NCBI RefSeq assembly: GCF_003992625.1
Contig: NZ_RZMW01000009.1
Coordinates: 30,807 to 94,806, forward strand
Length of the DNA: 64,000 nt
Reading direction: 5' to 3'
Origin: Pelagibacterium lentulum
GTDB lineage: Bacteria > Pseudomonadota > Alphaproteobacteria > Rhizobiales > Devosiaceae
Positions 17,583 through 26,021 of the stretch are shown here, piece after piece (position 1 is the first letter of the stretch; every line of letters starts with the position of its first letter). Below the pieces are notes generated by a model, which worked only from the letters and a program-made list of their open reading frames with translations, was not told the origin of the DNA and did no database searches. The position numbers and the translations under genes are program-made.

Positions 17583-17729
17583 ATTCTCAGGGCGGGGTGG
17601 AAGTCCCCACCGGCGGTAAACAGGCCATCAAGGCCTGAAGCCCGCGAGCGCCTTTGCCGATTGCGGCGAAGGGTCAGCAGATTCGGTGCAACTCCGAAGC
17701 CGACGGTCATAGTCCGGATGAAAGAGAAT
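17583..17729 (+). promoter_or_regulatory. FMN riboswitch (RFN element)
   Basis: All conserved RFN blocks are present in order: ATTCTCAGGGCGGGG, CCCCACCGGCGGTAA, AGCCCGCGAGCG, GGTCAGCAGATTCGGTG, TCCGAAGCCGACGGT, and CATAGTCCGGATGAAAGAGA. The closing P1 stem pairs ATTCTC (17583-17588) with GAGAAT (17724-17729). It senses FMN and lies about 105 nt before ribN. Confidence 0.97.
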
Positions 17730-17795
17730 GGGATCTGCGCCTTGCTGCGCCCGCTATCCTTGCTCAAAGGACACGGGTGTTCGGGGTGTCGTCTC

Positions 17796-17822
17796 CCGTA
17801 ACCCTGAGGAAACTGGTTACGG
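17796..17822 (+). promoter_or_regulatory. Hairpin abutting the ribN ribosome-binding site
   Basis: CCGTAACC (17796-17803) pairs perfectly with GGTTACGG (17815-17822), and the AAAGGA Shine-Dalgarno begins at the very next base. It is probably part of the riboswitch expression platform acting on translation start. No T-run follows, so termination is unlikely. Confidence 0.6.
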
Positions 17823-17834
17823 AAAGGACGACAG

Positions 17835-18800
17835 ATGAGCCAGATTTCCTCTACCCACCATGCGCCCGTTCTGGGTGCTGTGTTCATGATCGGCGCAGGG
17901 CTGACCTTCGCCATTATCAATATTCTAACCCCCATCATCACCTATCAAATGGGCGTGCCATCAACCGCCGTGGTTTTCTGGCAATACGTCATCGCGACGG
18001 TTTTCGCGCTGCCGCTGATCCTGCGGATCGGCTTTGGTAAATTGCGCTCACGCCACCCCTATTGGCACGAGACTCGCGCCTTTTTGTCGGCGCTGGGTGT
18101 GCAGTTCTTCGCCTTCGGCTTTGCGCTTGGCGTTCCGGTCTGGCAGATGGTGGCGCTTTCGATGACCGGGCCGTTTTTCATCCTGATCGGCGCGACCGTA
18201 TTTCTGGGTGAACGTCTGACCTACCAAAGGCTCGGCGCGACGATTGCCGGCTTTATCGGTGCCGTGATGGTATCGCAGGTCGGCACCGAGCAGTTCACGC
18301 TCGCTTCGCTTCTGCCGGTGCTTGCCGCCCTGTGCTGGGGAACGGTGTCGGTGATTACCAAATATCTCAGCCGCGACGAGGAGCCGGAATCGCTCACGCT
18401 TTATATGCTGGTGCTGATTACCCCGAACCACTTCCTGATCGGGTTGATTTTGGGCTTTGCCGTCGCTGTTCTGCCCCAAGCGGTCCTGCCGGTCGGACTG
18501 GCAACGGGCTTTGACTTTGAGTTGCCCGTGAGCGATGCGCTGGGGCTGATTGTGCTGCTTGGGCTTGTGACCGCGGGCGCGCAATATTTCCTGAGCTTTG
18601 CCTATAAGGTTGCCGATGCCACCTATCTGCAGCCCTTCGACGATCTCAAATTGCCGCTCAATACGCTTTTGGGCTGGATCGTGCTGTCGCAGGTCCCTGC
18701 CCCCTGGTTCTGGCCCGGCGCAGTTTTGATCGTTGGTGCTTCAAGTTTCATTCTCTGGAGCGAGCGGCGCGGCGCTGGCGCCAAACTACAAGCCGCGTAA
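17835..18800 (+). CDS. ribN: Riboflavin transporter RibN-like (EamA/DMT family)
   Basis: 321-residue inner-membrane protein with ten predicted hydrophobic segments in two EamA repeats. Examples are LGAVFMIGAGLTFAIINIL and GLVTAGAQYFLSFAYKVA; the second-repeat motif ADATYLQPFDDLKLPLNTLLG is typical of DMT transporters. RibN was described in rhizobia as a riboflavin importer controlled by an FMN riboswitch. Here an intact FMN riboswitch lies directly upstream, which is the main evidence for the substrate. The start ATG at 17835 has AAAGGA at 17823-17828. It is a single-gene unit. Confidence 0.88.
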   Translation: MSQISSTHHAPVLGAVFMIGAGLTFAIINILTPIITYQMGVPSTAVVFWQYVIATVFALPLILRIGFGKLRSRHPYWHETRAFLSALGVQFFAFGFALGVPVWQMVALSMTGPFFILIGATVFLGERLTYQRLGATIAGFIGAVMVSQVGTEQFTLASLLPVLAALCWGTVSVITKYLSRDEEPESLTLYMLVLITPNHFLIGLILGFAVAVLPQAVLPVGLATGFDFELPVSDALGLIVLLGLVTAGAQYFLSFAYKVADATYLQPFDDLKLPLNTLLGWIVLSQVPAPWFWPGAVLIVGASSFILWSERRGAGAKLQAA

Positions 18801-18845
18801 CGGAAAGGGGTTTCTGAACTCCGGGAAAATGCCGGAATAGCAATT

Positions 18846-19955
18846 TCAGACGCTCACCCAATGACCCTCTTTGTGGCTGTGCGCCATTGCGTGCACAGCC
18901 CGTTCGATTTCCAGCCCGGCGGCAAAATCGATGAGATGGGCAGGCCGCCCATCAATAGCGTTGAGTATCTCATTGGCCTCGATGATCTTGAGTTCGTTAA
19001 AACCCAGACCATGGCCCGGTGCGGGAATGAACCGGTCATAGGGCGGATGCACCGGCCCGGTTAGGATGGTGCGGAAGCCCTGATCTGCAGCCGGGCCTTC
19101 AGCGATGTAAATCTGGAACTCGTTCATGCGTTCCTGATCGTATGTAACGGTGCCTTTGGACGCGAATATCTGGAGCGCAATGCGTCCCTTGCGGCCCCAA
19201 GCGGTCCGCGAAAGCTGGATGGTGCCCGAAATACCCGATTTCAGCCGGATCAACACATTGGCGCAGTCGTGAGTTTCCACTGCCTGCGGGCGCCCATCAG
19301 CATCGATACGCGCGGCATAGGGTTTGGATAAATCGGCCATGACTGCTTCGAGGTTGCCGAACAGGGTTGCGATCAACGAGAGCGGATGGACGCCGAAATC
19401 GTCAAGCGCGCCATAGCCTGATGCGCTCTGGTTCTTGTGCCCGAAGAGCAGAGCCGGATCGGCAAGGAAATCCTCATCCATTTCCAGCCGGATGGCATAG
19501 ACATCGCCGATCGTTCCGTCATCGAGCAGGCGCTTTATATGGCGGATGGCGGGGTTTTGGATGTAGTTGTAACCCAATGCGGCAACCTTGCCCGATGCAT
19601 TTGCGGCATCGCGCATGCGCATTGCGTCCTTGAAAGCTGGGGCCATGGGCTTTTCGCACCAGACATGCTTGCCAGCCTCGAGCGCCGCGACAGCCATTTC
19701 AGCGTGGAACTGGTTGGGAGTGGTTATTGAGACGATTGCGACATCGGGATCAGCGATCAGATCGCGCCAATTGTGGGTGGCTTTTTCAAAGCCGAAGGCT
19801 GCAGCATGATCTTTGGCTAGCGTGTCCGTAGCATCGGCAAGATGGACGAGGCGCGGGCGAATTTTCGTACCGAAAACCGGTCCCACCGCGTTCCAGGCCA
19901 GCGCATGACACTTGCCCATATAGCCCGTACCGATAAGACCAACACCCAGTTCCAT
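18846..19955 (-). CDS. Gfo/Idh/MocA family oxidoreductase (likely inositol/sugar dehydrogenase)
   Basis: NAD(P)-dependent dehydrogenase with an N-terminal Rossmann fold (GVGLIGTGYMGKCHA), the family EKP motif (VWCEKPMAPAF) and a C-terminal GFO_IDH_MocA_C domain with DDFGVHPLSLIATLF in the catalytic region. 369 residues from ATG 19955; GTG 19964 is an alternative. It lies downstream of the sugar ABC operon on the same strand but behind a terminator-like hairpin. Because the adjacent regulator and transporter look inositol-related, a scyllo-inositol or inosose dehydrogenase role is plausible, but the substrate is not readable. Confidence 0.85.
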   Translation of the reverse strand: MELGVGLIGTGYMGKCHALAWNAVGPVFGTKIRPRLVHLADATDTLAKDHAAAFGFEKATHNWRDLIADPDVAIVSITTPNQFHAEMAVAALEAGKHVWCEKPMAPAFKDAMRMRDAANASGKVAALGYNYIQNPAIRHIKRLLDDGTIGDVYAIRLEMDEDFLADPALLFGHKNQSASGYGALDDFGVHPLSLIATLFGNLEAVMADLSKPYAARIDADGRPQAVETHDCANVLIRLKSGISGTIQLSRTAWGRKGRIALQIFASKGTVTYDQERMNEFQIYIAEGPAADQGFRTILTGPVHPPYDRFIPAPGHGLGFNELKIIEANEILNAIDGRPAHLIDFAAGLEIERAVHAMAHSHKEGHWVSV

Positions 19956-19991
19956 GGCGCGCACCTATAACTGAACATGTAAGGGGAAATA

Positions 19992-20032
19992 AAAAGACGG
20001 CGGAAATATAAGGAGTTCCCTTATATCGCCGC
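19992..20032 (-). terminator. Terminator after the sugar ABC operon
   Basis: Read leftward, a long imperfect hairpin (arms containing GGCGG-ATATAAGG and CCTTATAT-CCGCC, plus-strand 19998-20032) is followed by TCTTTTTATTT. It would stop or attenuate transcription between the binding-protein gene and the Gfo/Idh gene. Confidence 0.65.
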
Positions 20033-20182
20033 CGGAGGTTGCTCTTGCCCTTCGCGCTCTCGCGAAGACTTTCAAGTTACCCGGACTGAGCCGATTTTTC
20101 CAGTTTTTCAGCGATCAAACGTAAATAATTGACCATAATACCGGTTTTGTGCTGCTCAATCCGGGCAACCAATTGGCGTTGC

Positions 20183-21085
20183 TTACTGATATTCAGCAGC
20201 GTTGGAAGCATCGACAAGTACGGTTCCGGTATCAATCCAGTCTTCGATTTCCTCACCATTGACGAGAGCCATCAGCGCCTCGATCGAGAAACGGCCCATA
20301 TTGCTCGGTGCCTGAGCGACCGATGCCGTCATTTCGCCGGCAAGGATGGATGCTGCAGCATCGGGGTTGGCATCAAAGCCGACAACCATGACCGTGTCCA
20401 GCATGGCAGCCTGCTTGAGGGCTTCGACAGCACCGAGCGCCATATTGTCGTTGGACCCGAAAATCGCGCGGATGTTAGGATTGCCGGTAATGATGTTTTC
20501 GGTCACCGTCAGACCCATCGCGCGGTCCCAGTTGGCGGGCTGCTCGGCAACGATGTTGAGGCCGCAATCGGTCAGCCCCTGATTTGCGCCTTGCGCACGG
20601 GCCTGCCCGGTTGACTGGCTGATCAGACCCTGAAGGATGGCAACGTCAGCACCCTCCTCGACATTTTCGCAGATAAATTGTGCAGCAAGTGCGGCGCCGA
20701 CTTCATTGTTGGTGCCGATAAAGCTGACACCGTCGTTGATGCCCTGGGTATCGACAAACACAACGGCAATGCCCTGGGCAATTGCAGCATCAACGACTGG
20801 AGCCAGTGCATTGGGATCGGTAGGGGCGAGCGCGATGCCATCGACGCCCTGTGCGATCAGGTCTTCGATCTGTGTGATCTGGGCCTGAACGTCCGATTCC
20901 TGTGGCGGGGCCACAACGATGACTTCAACGCCATGTTCGGCGCCTGCATCGCGCGCTCCGGCTTCAACGGCTGCCCAGAACGGATTGCCTGCGCCGGGAC
21001 CTTTCATGCCCAGAACGAACGTTTGTGCATGAGCGCTAACCGTCATGGCAGCGATGGCAACACCTGCAAGTAGTACAGTTTTCAT
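20183..21085 (-). CDS. Sugar ABC transporter substrate-binding protein (RbsB family; likely inositol)
   Basis: Periplasmic-binding-protein of the ribose/inositol (type I) group. 300 residues from ATG 21085, with AGGGAGGA before it. The signal peptide ends at SAHA/QT near residue 20. Features: GPGAGNPFWAAVEAGARDAG, QITQIEDLIAQGVDGIALAPTD, VGFDANPDAAASI. The order binding protein, permease, ATPase is the reverse of their distance from the promoter: the ATPase gene comes first. Inositol is inferred from the RpiR/IolR-like gene divergent from the operon and the iol genes 6-14 kb away; ribose or another polyol remains possible. Confidence 0.88.
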   Translation of the reverse strand: MKTVLLAGVAIAAMTVSAHAQTFVLGMKGPGAGNPFWAAVEAGARDAGAEHGVEVIVVAPPQESDVQAQITQIEDLIAQGVDGIALAPTDPNALAPVVDAAIAQGIAVVFVDTQGINDGVSFIGTNNEVGAALAAQFICENVEEGADVAILQGLISQSTGQARAQGANQGLTDCGLNIVAEQPANWDRAMGLTVTENIITGNPNIRAIFGSNDNMALGAVEALKQAAMLDTVMVVGFDANPDAAASILAGEMTASVAQAPSNMGRFSIEALMALVNGEEIEDWIDTGTVLVDASNAAEYQ

Positions 21086-21185
21086 AATTCGGTCCTCCCT
21101 TTTGAACCAGTTTCTCCACTTTGTCTGATCCGATAAGGACCAGCTCCGGCTGGAGAACACCGGAACTGATCGATAGGTTTTTCCG

Positions 21186-22169
21186 TCAGCGCCTTACCGC
21201 GGCACGGCGGCGTACGACGTCGATCCAGACGGCGAAGATAATGACGACACCGATAAGGACCATCTGCCAGAACGAGCTGACATTGTTAATGTTTAGACCA
21301 TTGCGCAAAAGCCCCATGATCAGGACCCCGGCCAATACGCCCATGACCGTTCCGCGTCCGCCAAAGAAGGAGGCGCCCCCGATAATGACCGCGGCGATGG
21401 CATCGAGTTCGAGCATGATGCCGGCATTGGGAAAGCCCGAGTCGGTACGTCCGGCAAGCAGCAGTCCGCCCAGACCAGCCATGAAACCGCAGATCATGTA
21501 AACAATCACGAGCACGCGCTCGACATTGATCCCTGAGACCCGCGCGGCTTGTGGATTACCGCCGATGGCATAGATATGGCGGCCGATATTTGTCTTTTCC
21601 AGAAAGTACCACAGCCCGATAGCGCAGACTGCAACGAGAATGAGGCTGGCAGGAATGCCTGCGGGTGGCGCGAAAATTCCCAGATCGTAATAGGCCTGAC
21701 CCAGATAACGCACTTCGGGCTGAAGGCCTGAAACCGGGGCACCGTCTGTCACGAGATAGGTGATGCCGCGCACTGCGTTGAGCGTGCCCAAAGTCATGAT
21801 GAAGGGATGCGGCAGCTTGAGCCATGTAAGACCGACCCCGTTCACAAAGCCAACCGCAAGCCCAACCATTGGTCCAATGACAAGAACGACCGGCCAGGGC
21901 ACGCCTGCTTTTGAAGCAATGGCAAGCGTGACCATGGACAGCGCCAGAGTCGAGCCGACCGACAGATCGATTCCAGCGGTGATGATGACCACGAGCATGC
22001 CGAGTGCGACAAGCGCAAGCGTGGCATTCTGCTTGATGATATTTGTCAGATTTTGCGGGGTGAGAAAAACATCGGGCCGCGTCATGGCGATGACGACCAT
22101 CATCACGATAAGCACCAGAACGATGCCATAGCTCTCAAGGAACTTGGAGAGTTTTGGACTGTAAACCAT
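21186..22169 (-). CDS. Sugar ABC transporter permease (RbsC family)
   Basis: 327-residue BPD_transp_2 permease with eight to ten hydrophobic segments. The family signature is VITAGIDLSVGSTLALSMV near residue 60, and the coupling region is AIGGNPQAARVSGINVERVL. It follows the ATPase gene by 16 nt and precedes the binding-protein gene by 100 nt. It should form a homodimer with the ATPase in the inner membrane. Likely the inositol permease (IatP-like) by context. Confidence 0.9.
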   Translation of the reverse strand: MVYSPKLSKFLESYGIVLVLIVMMVVIAMTRPDVFLTPQNLTNIIKQNATLALVALGMLVVIITAGIDLSVGSTLALSMVTLAIASKAGVPWPVVLVIGPMVGLAVGFVNGVGLTWLKLPHPFIMTLGTLNAVRGITYLVTDGAPVSGLQPEVRYLGQAYYDLGIFAPPAGIPASLILVAVCAIGLWYFLEKTNIGRHIYAIGGNPQAARVSGINVERVLVIVYMICGFMAGLGGLLLAGRTDSGFPNAGIMLELDAIAAVIIGGASFFGGRGTVMGVLAGVLIMGLLRNGLNINNVSSFWQMVLIGVVIIFAVWIDVVRRRAAVRR

Positions 22170-22184
22170 CGTATCCGCCCCCTT

Positions 22185-22982
22185 CTATTGCAGCCGGTCA
22201 TGGGCAAGGGCTTCGGTATGCCCCTTGGTGCCCATGATCCAGCCAATAACTTCGTTACGCGACGTGTCGGTCAGCGGCGCCTCGGCAAAATTCGTGCCCT
22301 GATAGAGCGCCATCACCCGGTCGCAGCAGTAAAAGATGTCATCCATCCGATGCGAAATGATGATGACGGCAACGCCGTGATCCTTGAGGCGCCTGATGAG
22401 ATCGAGCACCTTGCCCACTTCCTTGATCGCCAGCGCTGCGGTCGGCTCGTCCATGATGACGACGCGGGCATGAAAGGCGGTCGCGCGCGCGATCGCCACC
22501 GCCTGGCGCTGACCGCCCGAGAGATCTTCGGTATTCTGATCGACCGACTTGACGTGAATATGGAGGTTGTCGAGATGCTCGGCGGCCATTTCGCGCGCTT
22601 TGTTGTGATCGACAAACGTGATGGGGCCGAGTTTTCTGCCCGGCTCGCGACCGAGATAAATGTTTTCGTAAATGGCCATGTTTCCGGCGAGCGCGAAGTC
22701 CTGATAGACCATCTCGATGCCCTTGAGCCGCGCATCTTTGGGACTGGAAAAGCTGACCGGCTGGCCTTCAAAAACCAGTTCGCCCTCGGACGGCTTATAA
22801 AGCCCGGACAGGATTTTCATCAGGGTCGATTTGCCCGCCCCATTGTCACCGACAACGCCGAGAACCTCACCTGCTCCAACGTGAAAATTGACGTCGTGAA
22901 GGGCCGTGATCGCACCAAAATACTTGGCAATTCCACGGGCCTCCAGCAGCGGCGCCGCAGACGCCGTAGCCGATTGTGCCAT
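22185..22982 (-). CDS. Sugar ABC transporter ATP-binding protein (single domain)
   Basis: 265-residue ATPase. Walker A GDNGAGKST, signature LSGGQRQAVAIA, Walker B VVIMDEPTAAL, switch His in IISHRMDD. RbsA-type proteins usually carry two nucleotide-binding domains (about 500 residues); this has one, as in the FrcA-like subgroup common in Hyphomicrobiales. The open frame runs 120 codons upstream, but ATG 22982 with AGGGGAGGAG before it is clearly the start. First gene of the transporter operon, divergent from rpiR. Confidence 0.92.
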   Translation of the reverse strand: MAQSATASAAPLLEARGIAKYFGAITALHDVNFHVGAGEVLGVVGDNGAGKSTLMKILSGLYKPSEGELVFEGQPVSFSSPKDARLKGIEMVYQDFALAGNMAIYENIYLGREPGRKLGPITFVDHNKAREMAAEHLDNLHIHVKSVDQNTEDLSGGQRQAVAIARATAFHARVVIMDEPTAALAIKEVGKVLDLIRRLKDHGVAVIIISHRMDDIFYCCDRVMALYQGTNFAEAPLTDTSRNEVIGWIMGTKGHTEALAHDRLQ

Positions 22983-23201
22983 AACTCCTCCCCTTGTGCT
23001 GTGCATCAATAATGGAATAATTGGTGCATCACACTTTCTAGTGGAATTTTTATTCCATTTTTGCATTATGGCGTCAAGCAGGAAATCGGAATGTCGGGCC
23101 GTTTCGGTGCCAGAAACCGCAAAAGCGCAACCCACCGGGGGAAAGAGCGTCATAAGGATAGCAGCGGCCGGGCGATGGAGGATAAGATAGATGAAGACAA
23201 A
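22983..23201. promoter_or_regulatory. Divergent control region, sugar ABC operon / rpiR, with GGAA-N6-TTCC operator
   Basis: A perfect palindrome TGGAATTTTTATTCCA spans 23042-23057 and contains GGAA-N6-TTCC, the motif I recall being reported for the RpiR-family inositol regulator IolR in Sinorhizobium. A half-like GGAATAATTGG is at 23014-23024. Two direct copies of GTGCATCA (23001-23008 and 23024-23031) flank it, 23 nt apart. These features support autoregulation and control of the transporter. Confidence 0.7.
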
Positions 23202-24062
23202 ATGGTTCGGGGCAAGACAGTGAGCAACAAGGATTTGATCGAGGCGCCGCCCCGCGACTTTGCAGCGCTGCGTGACATGGTGGTCGAGCGCTGGGAAGTT
23301 ATGCCCAAGCGGCTGACCCAGGTTGCACAATATGCGCTGCATAACCCTGATGAGGTGGCGTTTGGCACGGCAGCCTCAATTGCGGCCAAGGCCGATGTCC
23401 AGCCTTCGACGCTTGTGCGATTTGCCCAGACGCTCGGCTATCAGGGCTTTTCCGACCTTCAGGATGTCTTTCGCTCCCGGCTCAAGGACCGGGTGCTCAA
23501 TTATGACGAGCGGTTGGCGCAATTGCGCGAACACGGGCTGGGTCATTCCCGCCCTTCGACCATTCTGGAAGGCTTTGCGCAGGCCTCGATCCAGTCGCTT
23601 TCGGGCCTTACTGAAAAGCACGACCCGGACGTGATGGAACGGGCGGTCAATCTTCTAGCGGGGGCGGAAACGATCTATCTCATCGGATTGCGCAGGTCTT
23701 TTCCAGTGACATCGTATATGGCCTATGGGCTGGGCAAACTGGGCGTGCGCAATATTCTTGTCGATGCGGTTGCAGGGCTGGCTCTCGAGCAGACGAGCTT
23801 TATTTCCGAGCGCGATGCAGCGCTGGCGATCAGTTTTACGCCCTATGCCAGCGAAACCGTGGCATTGACCAGCACGGCCAAAGACAACGGCGCAAAGATC
23901 GTTGCAATTACAGACTCGCTATTTTCGCCGCTGGCATCGCTATCCGATTGCTGGTTTGAAGTCGCCGAGGCCGATTTCGAGGGCTTCCGCTCCATGAGTG
24001 CAACGCTGGCCCTCGCTATGGCCCTGACCGTTGCCATTGCCGACAAGCGCGAGAATGGGTGA
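23202..24062 (+). CDS. RpiR family transcriptional regulator (probable IolR)
   Basis: About 286 residues. N-terminal HTH_6 domain (MPKRLTQVAQYALHNPDEVAF, TAASIAAKADVQPSTLVRFAQTLGYQGFSDLQ) and a C-terminal SIS sugar-phosphate-binding domain (GAETIYLIGLRRSFPVTSYMAYGL, SFTPYASETVALTSTAKDNGAKIVAITDS). The start is ambiguous: TTG 23061, ATG 23091, ATG 23175, ATG 23202 and GTG 23220 are all in frame, and none has an ideal ribosome site; 23202 gives the usual family length. Divergent from the ABC operon, with an IolR-like palindrome between. The effector is probably a phosphorylated inositol-pathway intermediate such as 2-deoxy-5-keto-gluconic acid 6-phosphate. Confidence 0.87.
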   Translation: MVRGKTVSNKDLIEAPPRDFAALRDMVVERWEVMPKRLTQVAQYALHNPDEVAFGTAASIAAKADVQPSTLVRFAQTLGYQGFSDLQDVFRSRLKDRVLNYDERLAQLREHGLGHSRPSTILEGFAQASIQSLSGLTEKHDPDVMERAVNLLAGAETIYLIGLRRSFPVTSYMAYGLGKLGVRNILVDAVAGLALEQTSFISERDAALAISFTPYASETVALTSTAKDNGAKIVAITDSLFSPLASLSDCWFEVAEADFEGFRSMSATLALAMALTVAIADKRENG

Positions 24063-24484
24063 TGGAGAGTTTGTCGCCGCGACTTCAGGCCGTTGTGGAT
24101 GCGCTACCGCTGGCACAAGGCTTGCGGGTATTGGAGATCGGCTGCGGTCCCGGCGCAATGGCGCGGGCGATAGCCAACCGGATCGGGGATGGTTATGTGC
24201 TCGCGATCGACCGTTCAGCCAAAGCGGTAGAACAAGCCCGACAAGTGTCAGGGACCGAAATTGTCCAAGGACGTATGAGCGTGTTGCAATGTGCGGCCGA
24301 AGATTTTGTACTGCCCGAGGGCATATTGCCCTTCGATCTGGCTGTCGCTATCCGCGTCGGCGCGCTTGACGGGCGGCACCCCGAAGCTGGGGTGAAGGTA
24401 CGCAAGGCAATCAAGGCCGCGCTCAAACCCGACGCAAAGCTCTATATCGACGGCGGCAATCCGCTGCTTGAGATTGCGCTTTAG
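24062..24484 (+). CDS. Small class I SAM-dependent methyltransferase
   Basis: 140-residue protein with SAM-binding motif I (LRVLEIGCGPGAMARAI, about residues 22-38), motif II-like acidic residue (VLAIDRSAKAVEQAR) and a motif IV-like FDLAVAIRVGALDGRHPE. It is shorter than most class I methyltransferases and may contain only the core fold. Its ATG overlaps the last base of the rpiR stop codon, so translation is coupled to the regulator. Its stop overlaps the convergent Rrf2 gene by 4 nt. Substrate unknown. Confidence 0.75.
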   Translation: MESLSPRLQAVVDALPLAQGLRVLEIGCGPGAMARAIANRIGDGYVLAIDRSAKAVEQARQVSGTEIVQGRMSVLQCAAEDFVLPEGILPFDLAVAIRVGALDGRHPEAGVKVRKAIKAALKPDAKLYIDGGNPLLEIAL

Positions 24485-24915
24485 TCCTGACACTCACCCA
24501 AGCGCGTCTTGAATTCGCCCGCGATCTGATCGAGCGTGATCGCTGAAAATTGCTCCAGAATACGCCGCTCTGCTTCTTCCAACGACGTCCTGAGACGGTC
24601 GTTGACCGCCTGTTCTATAACGCATCGCGGATCGTCCTGAGCCAAGCCTAGCGCAATAAGCGGCGGCTCGCCTAACGCCACATAGACATCACGCATAGTA
24701 ATTTCCGACAAGGGGCGCGCCAGAATCCAACCTCCATTATGGCCTTTCTCAGACCTGAGGTAACCGGCATCGCGCAGTCCTGCCATGGTGCGACGCACAA
24801 CCACCGGATTGGTGTTGAGCATGCGCGCAATGACTTCCGATGTGGCCGCGCCCTCATAGTGGTCCATATGAATCAGCACATGAAGCATGCGCGAAAGCCT
24901 GCTGTCGTGGGGCAT
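24481..24915 (-). CDS. Rrf2 family transcriptional regulator
   Basis: 144-residue regulator. Winged HTH at the N-terminus (AATSEVIARMLNTNPVVVRRTMAGLRDAGYL) and the Rrf2 wing (SEKGHNGGWILARPLSEITMRDVYVALG). The iron-sulfur cysteine triad of IscR/NsrR is not present; only two Cys occur (RCVIEQ and GECQ at the C-terminus), so this is a non-cluster, YwnA-like member. It is divergent from a thioredoxin-reductase-like gene, with two palindromes between them. Likely represses that neighbour in response to redox or electrophile stress, by analogy. Confidence 0.88.
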   Translation of the reverse strand: MPHDSRLSRMLHVLIHMDHYEGAATSEVIARMLNTNPVVVRRTMAGLRDAGYLRSEKGHNGGWILARPLSEITMRDVYVALGEPPLIALGLAQDDPRCVIEQAVNDRLRTSLEEAERRILEQFSAITLDQIAGEFKTRLGECQD

Positions 24916-24973
24916 GGCAACGCCCTTCCCGGATAGTGTTGACGTCCTCTGCTACCACCTGGGAACGACTCTC

Positions 24974-25032
24974 GCAACATTTAGTGTTGCAAGAAAATGA
25001 TCTTCGCATTATCACGTAACTTATAAAGTTAC
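24974..25032. promoter_or_regulatory. Two palindromes in the rrf2/flavoprotein promoter region
   Basis: GCAACA-N5-TGTTGC (24974-24990) and GTAACTT-ATA-AAGTTAC (25016-25032) are both perfect 17-bp inverted repeats. The second ends 28 nt before the flavoprotein ATG at 25061 and could overlap its promoter. They are good candidates for the binding sites of the divergent Rrf2 regulator. Confidence 0.65.
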
Positions 25033-25060
25033 CTATGAAGCGCAAGCAGTGGAGTTGACG

Positions 25061-25966
25061 ATGGACGGGCAGCATTTCGATGTGATTGTGGTGGGTGGCA
25101 ACTTTGCCGGACTTTCGGCGGCCATGCAGCTTGCGCGGGCGCGGCGCACGGTTCTGGTTCTCGACGATGGCAAGCCGCGCAATCGTTTCGCAGCAACCTC
25201 GCATGGCTTTTTCGGGCAGGATGGCCGTGCACCCCTTGCGATGATGGACGAGGCCTCCCGGCAGCTTCTTGCCTATCCCAGCGTCACCAAATTGGGGGAA
25301 CGCGCCATCGCGGCACGCAAGGACGGTGCGCAGTTCATCATTGAGACCGAAGGTGGTACGGCACTACGCGGGGCCCGGGTGATCCTTGCGACGGGGGTCA
25401 AGGACATACTGCCTGAAATGGACGGTTTGGCGGAGCGCTGGGGCAGAAGTGTTTTGCACTGCCCCTATTGCCATGGCTACGAAATCGGCCACAAACCGCT
25501 TGGCGTTCTGGCAACAGGGAAGAATTCGATCCATCAGGCGATGGTTGTTTCCCAATGGGGGGCGCTGACCTATTTCACGCAAGGCCAATTCGCGCCCGAT
25601 GCCGAAGAACGCGCCACGCTGGAGGGGTACGGCATTGTGATAGAGAACAGCCCGATTGTAGAATTGCTGGGCGCTTCGCCGGCACTGGATGGCGTTCGGC
25701 TTGCCGATGGCCGCGTGATCTCGCTTGCCGCGCTTTTTGTCGCCAGCCGCATTGAAATGACGTCGCCGCTGGCGGCGCAACTGGGATGCGCAATGGCTGA
25801 CGGCCCGCAGGGTCCGATTATCCAGGTCGATGATTTCAAGCAAACAAGCGTTCAGCACGTCTTTGCAGCCGGCGATGTGTCAAGCCCAATGAGCAATGCG
25901 ATGCTGTCAGCGGCTTCGGGCACAATGGCTGGCCTTGCAGCGCATCGCTCGCTGTTCATGGCCTAG
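25061..25966 (+). CDS. NAD(P)/FAD-dependent oxidoreductase (thioredoxin reductase-like)
   Basis: 301-residue flavoprotein. FAD-binding VIVVGGNFAGLSAAMQLAR at the N-terminus, redox motif CPYC in SVLHCPYCHGYEIG near residue 135, and the C-terminal FAD contact VFAAGDVSSP. It differs from classical TrxB (CATC) and resembles the CPYC-type group found next to Rrf2 or similar regulators. The GTG at 25049 is in frame, but ATG 25061 has GGAG 7 nt upstream. Its electron acceptor is unknown; no thioredoxin gene is adjacent. Confidence 0.87.
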   Translation: MDGQHFDVIVVGGNFAGLSAAMQLARARRTVLVLDDGKPRNRFAATSHGFFGQDGRAPLAMMDEASRQLLAYPSVTKLGERAIAARKDGAQFIIETEGGTALRGARVILATGVKDILPEMDGLAERWGRSVLHCPYCHGYEIGHKPLGVLATGKNSIHQAMVVSQWGALTYFTQGQFAPDAEERATLEGYGIVIENSPIVELLGASPALDGVRLADGRVISLAALFVASRIEMTSPLAAQLGCAMADGPQGPIIQVDDFKQTSVQHVFAAGDVSSPMSNAMLSAASGTMAGLAAHRSLFMA

Positions 25967-26021
25967 TGTCGAGCGTGAGAAAGAGGTCGTAAATGCCCGC
26001 TCTTCCCGTTATGGAAGCGCG

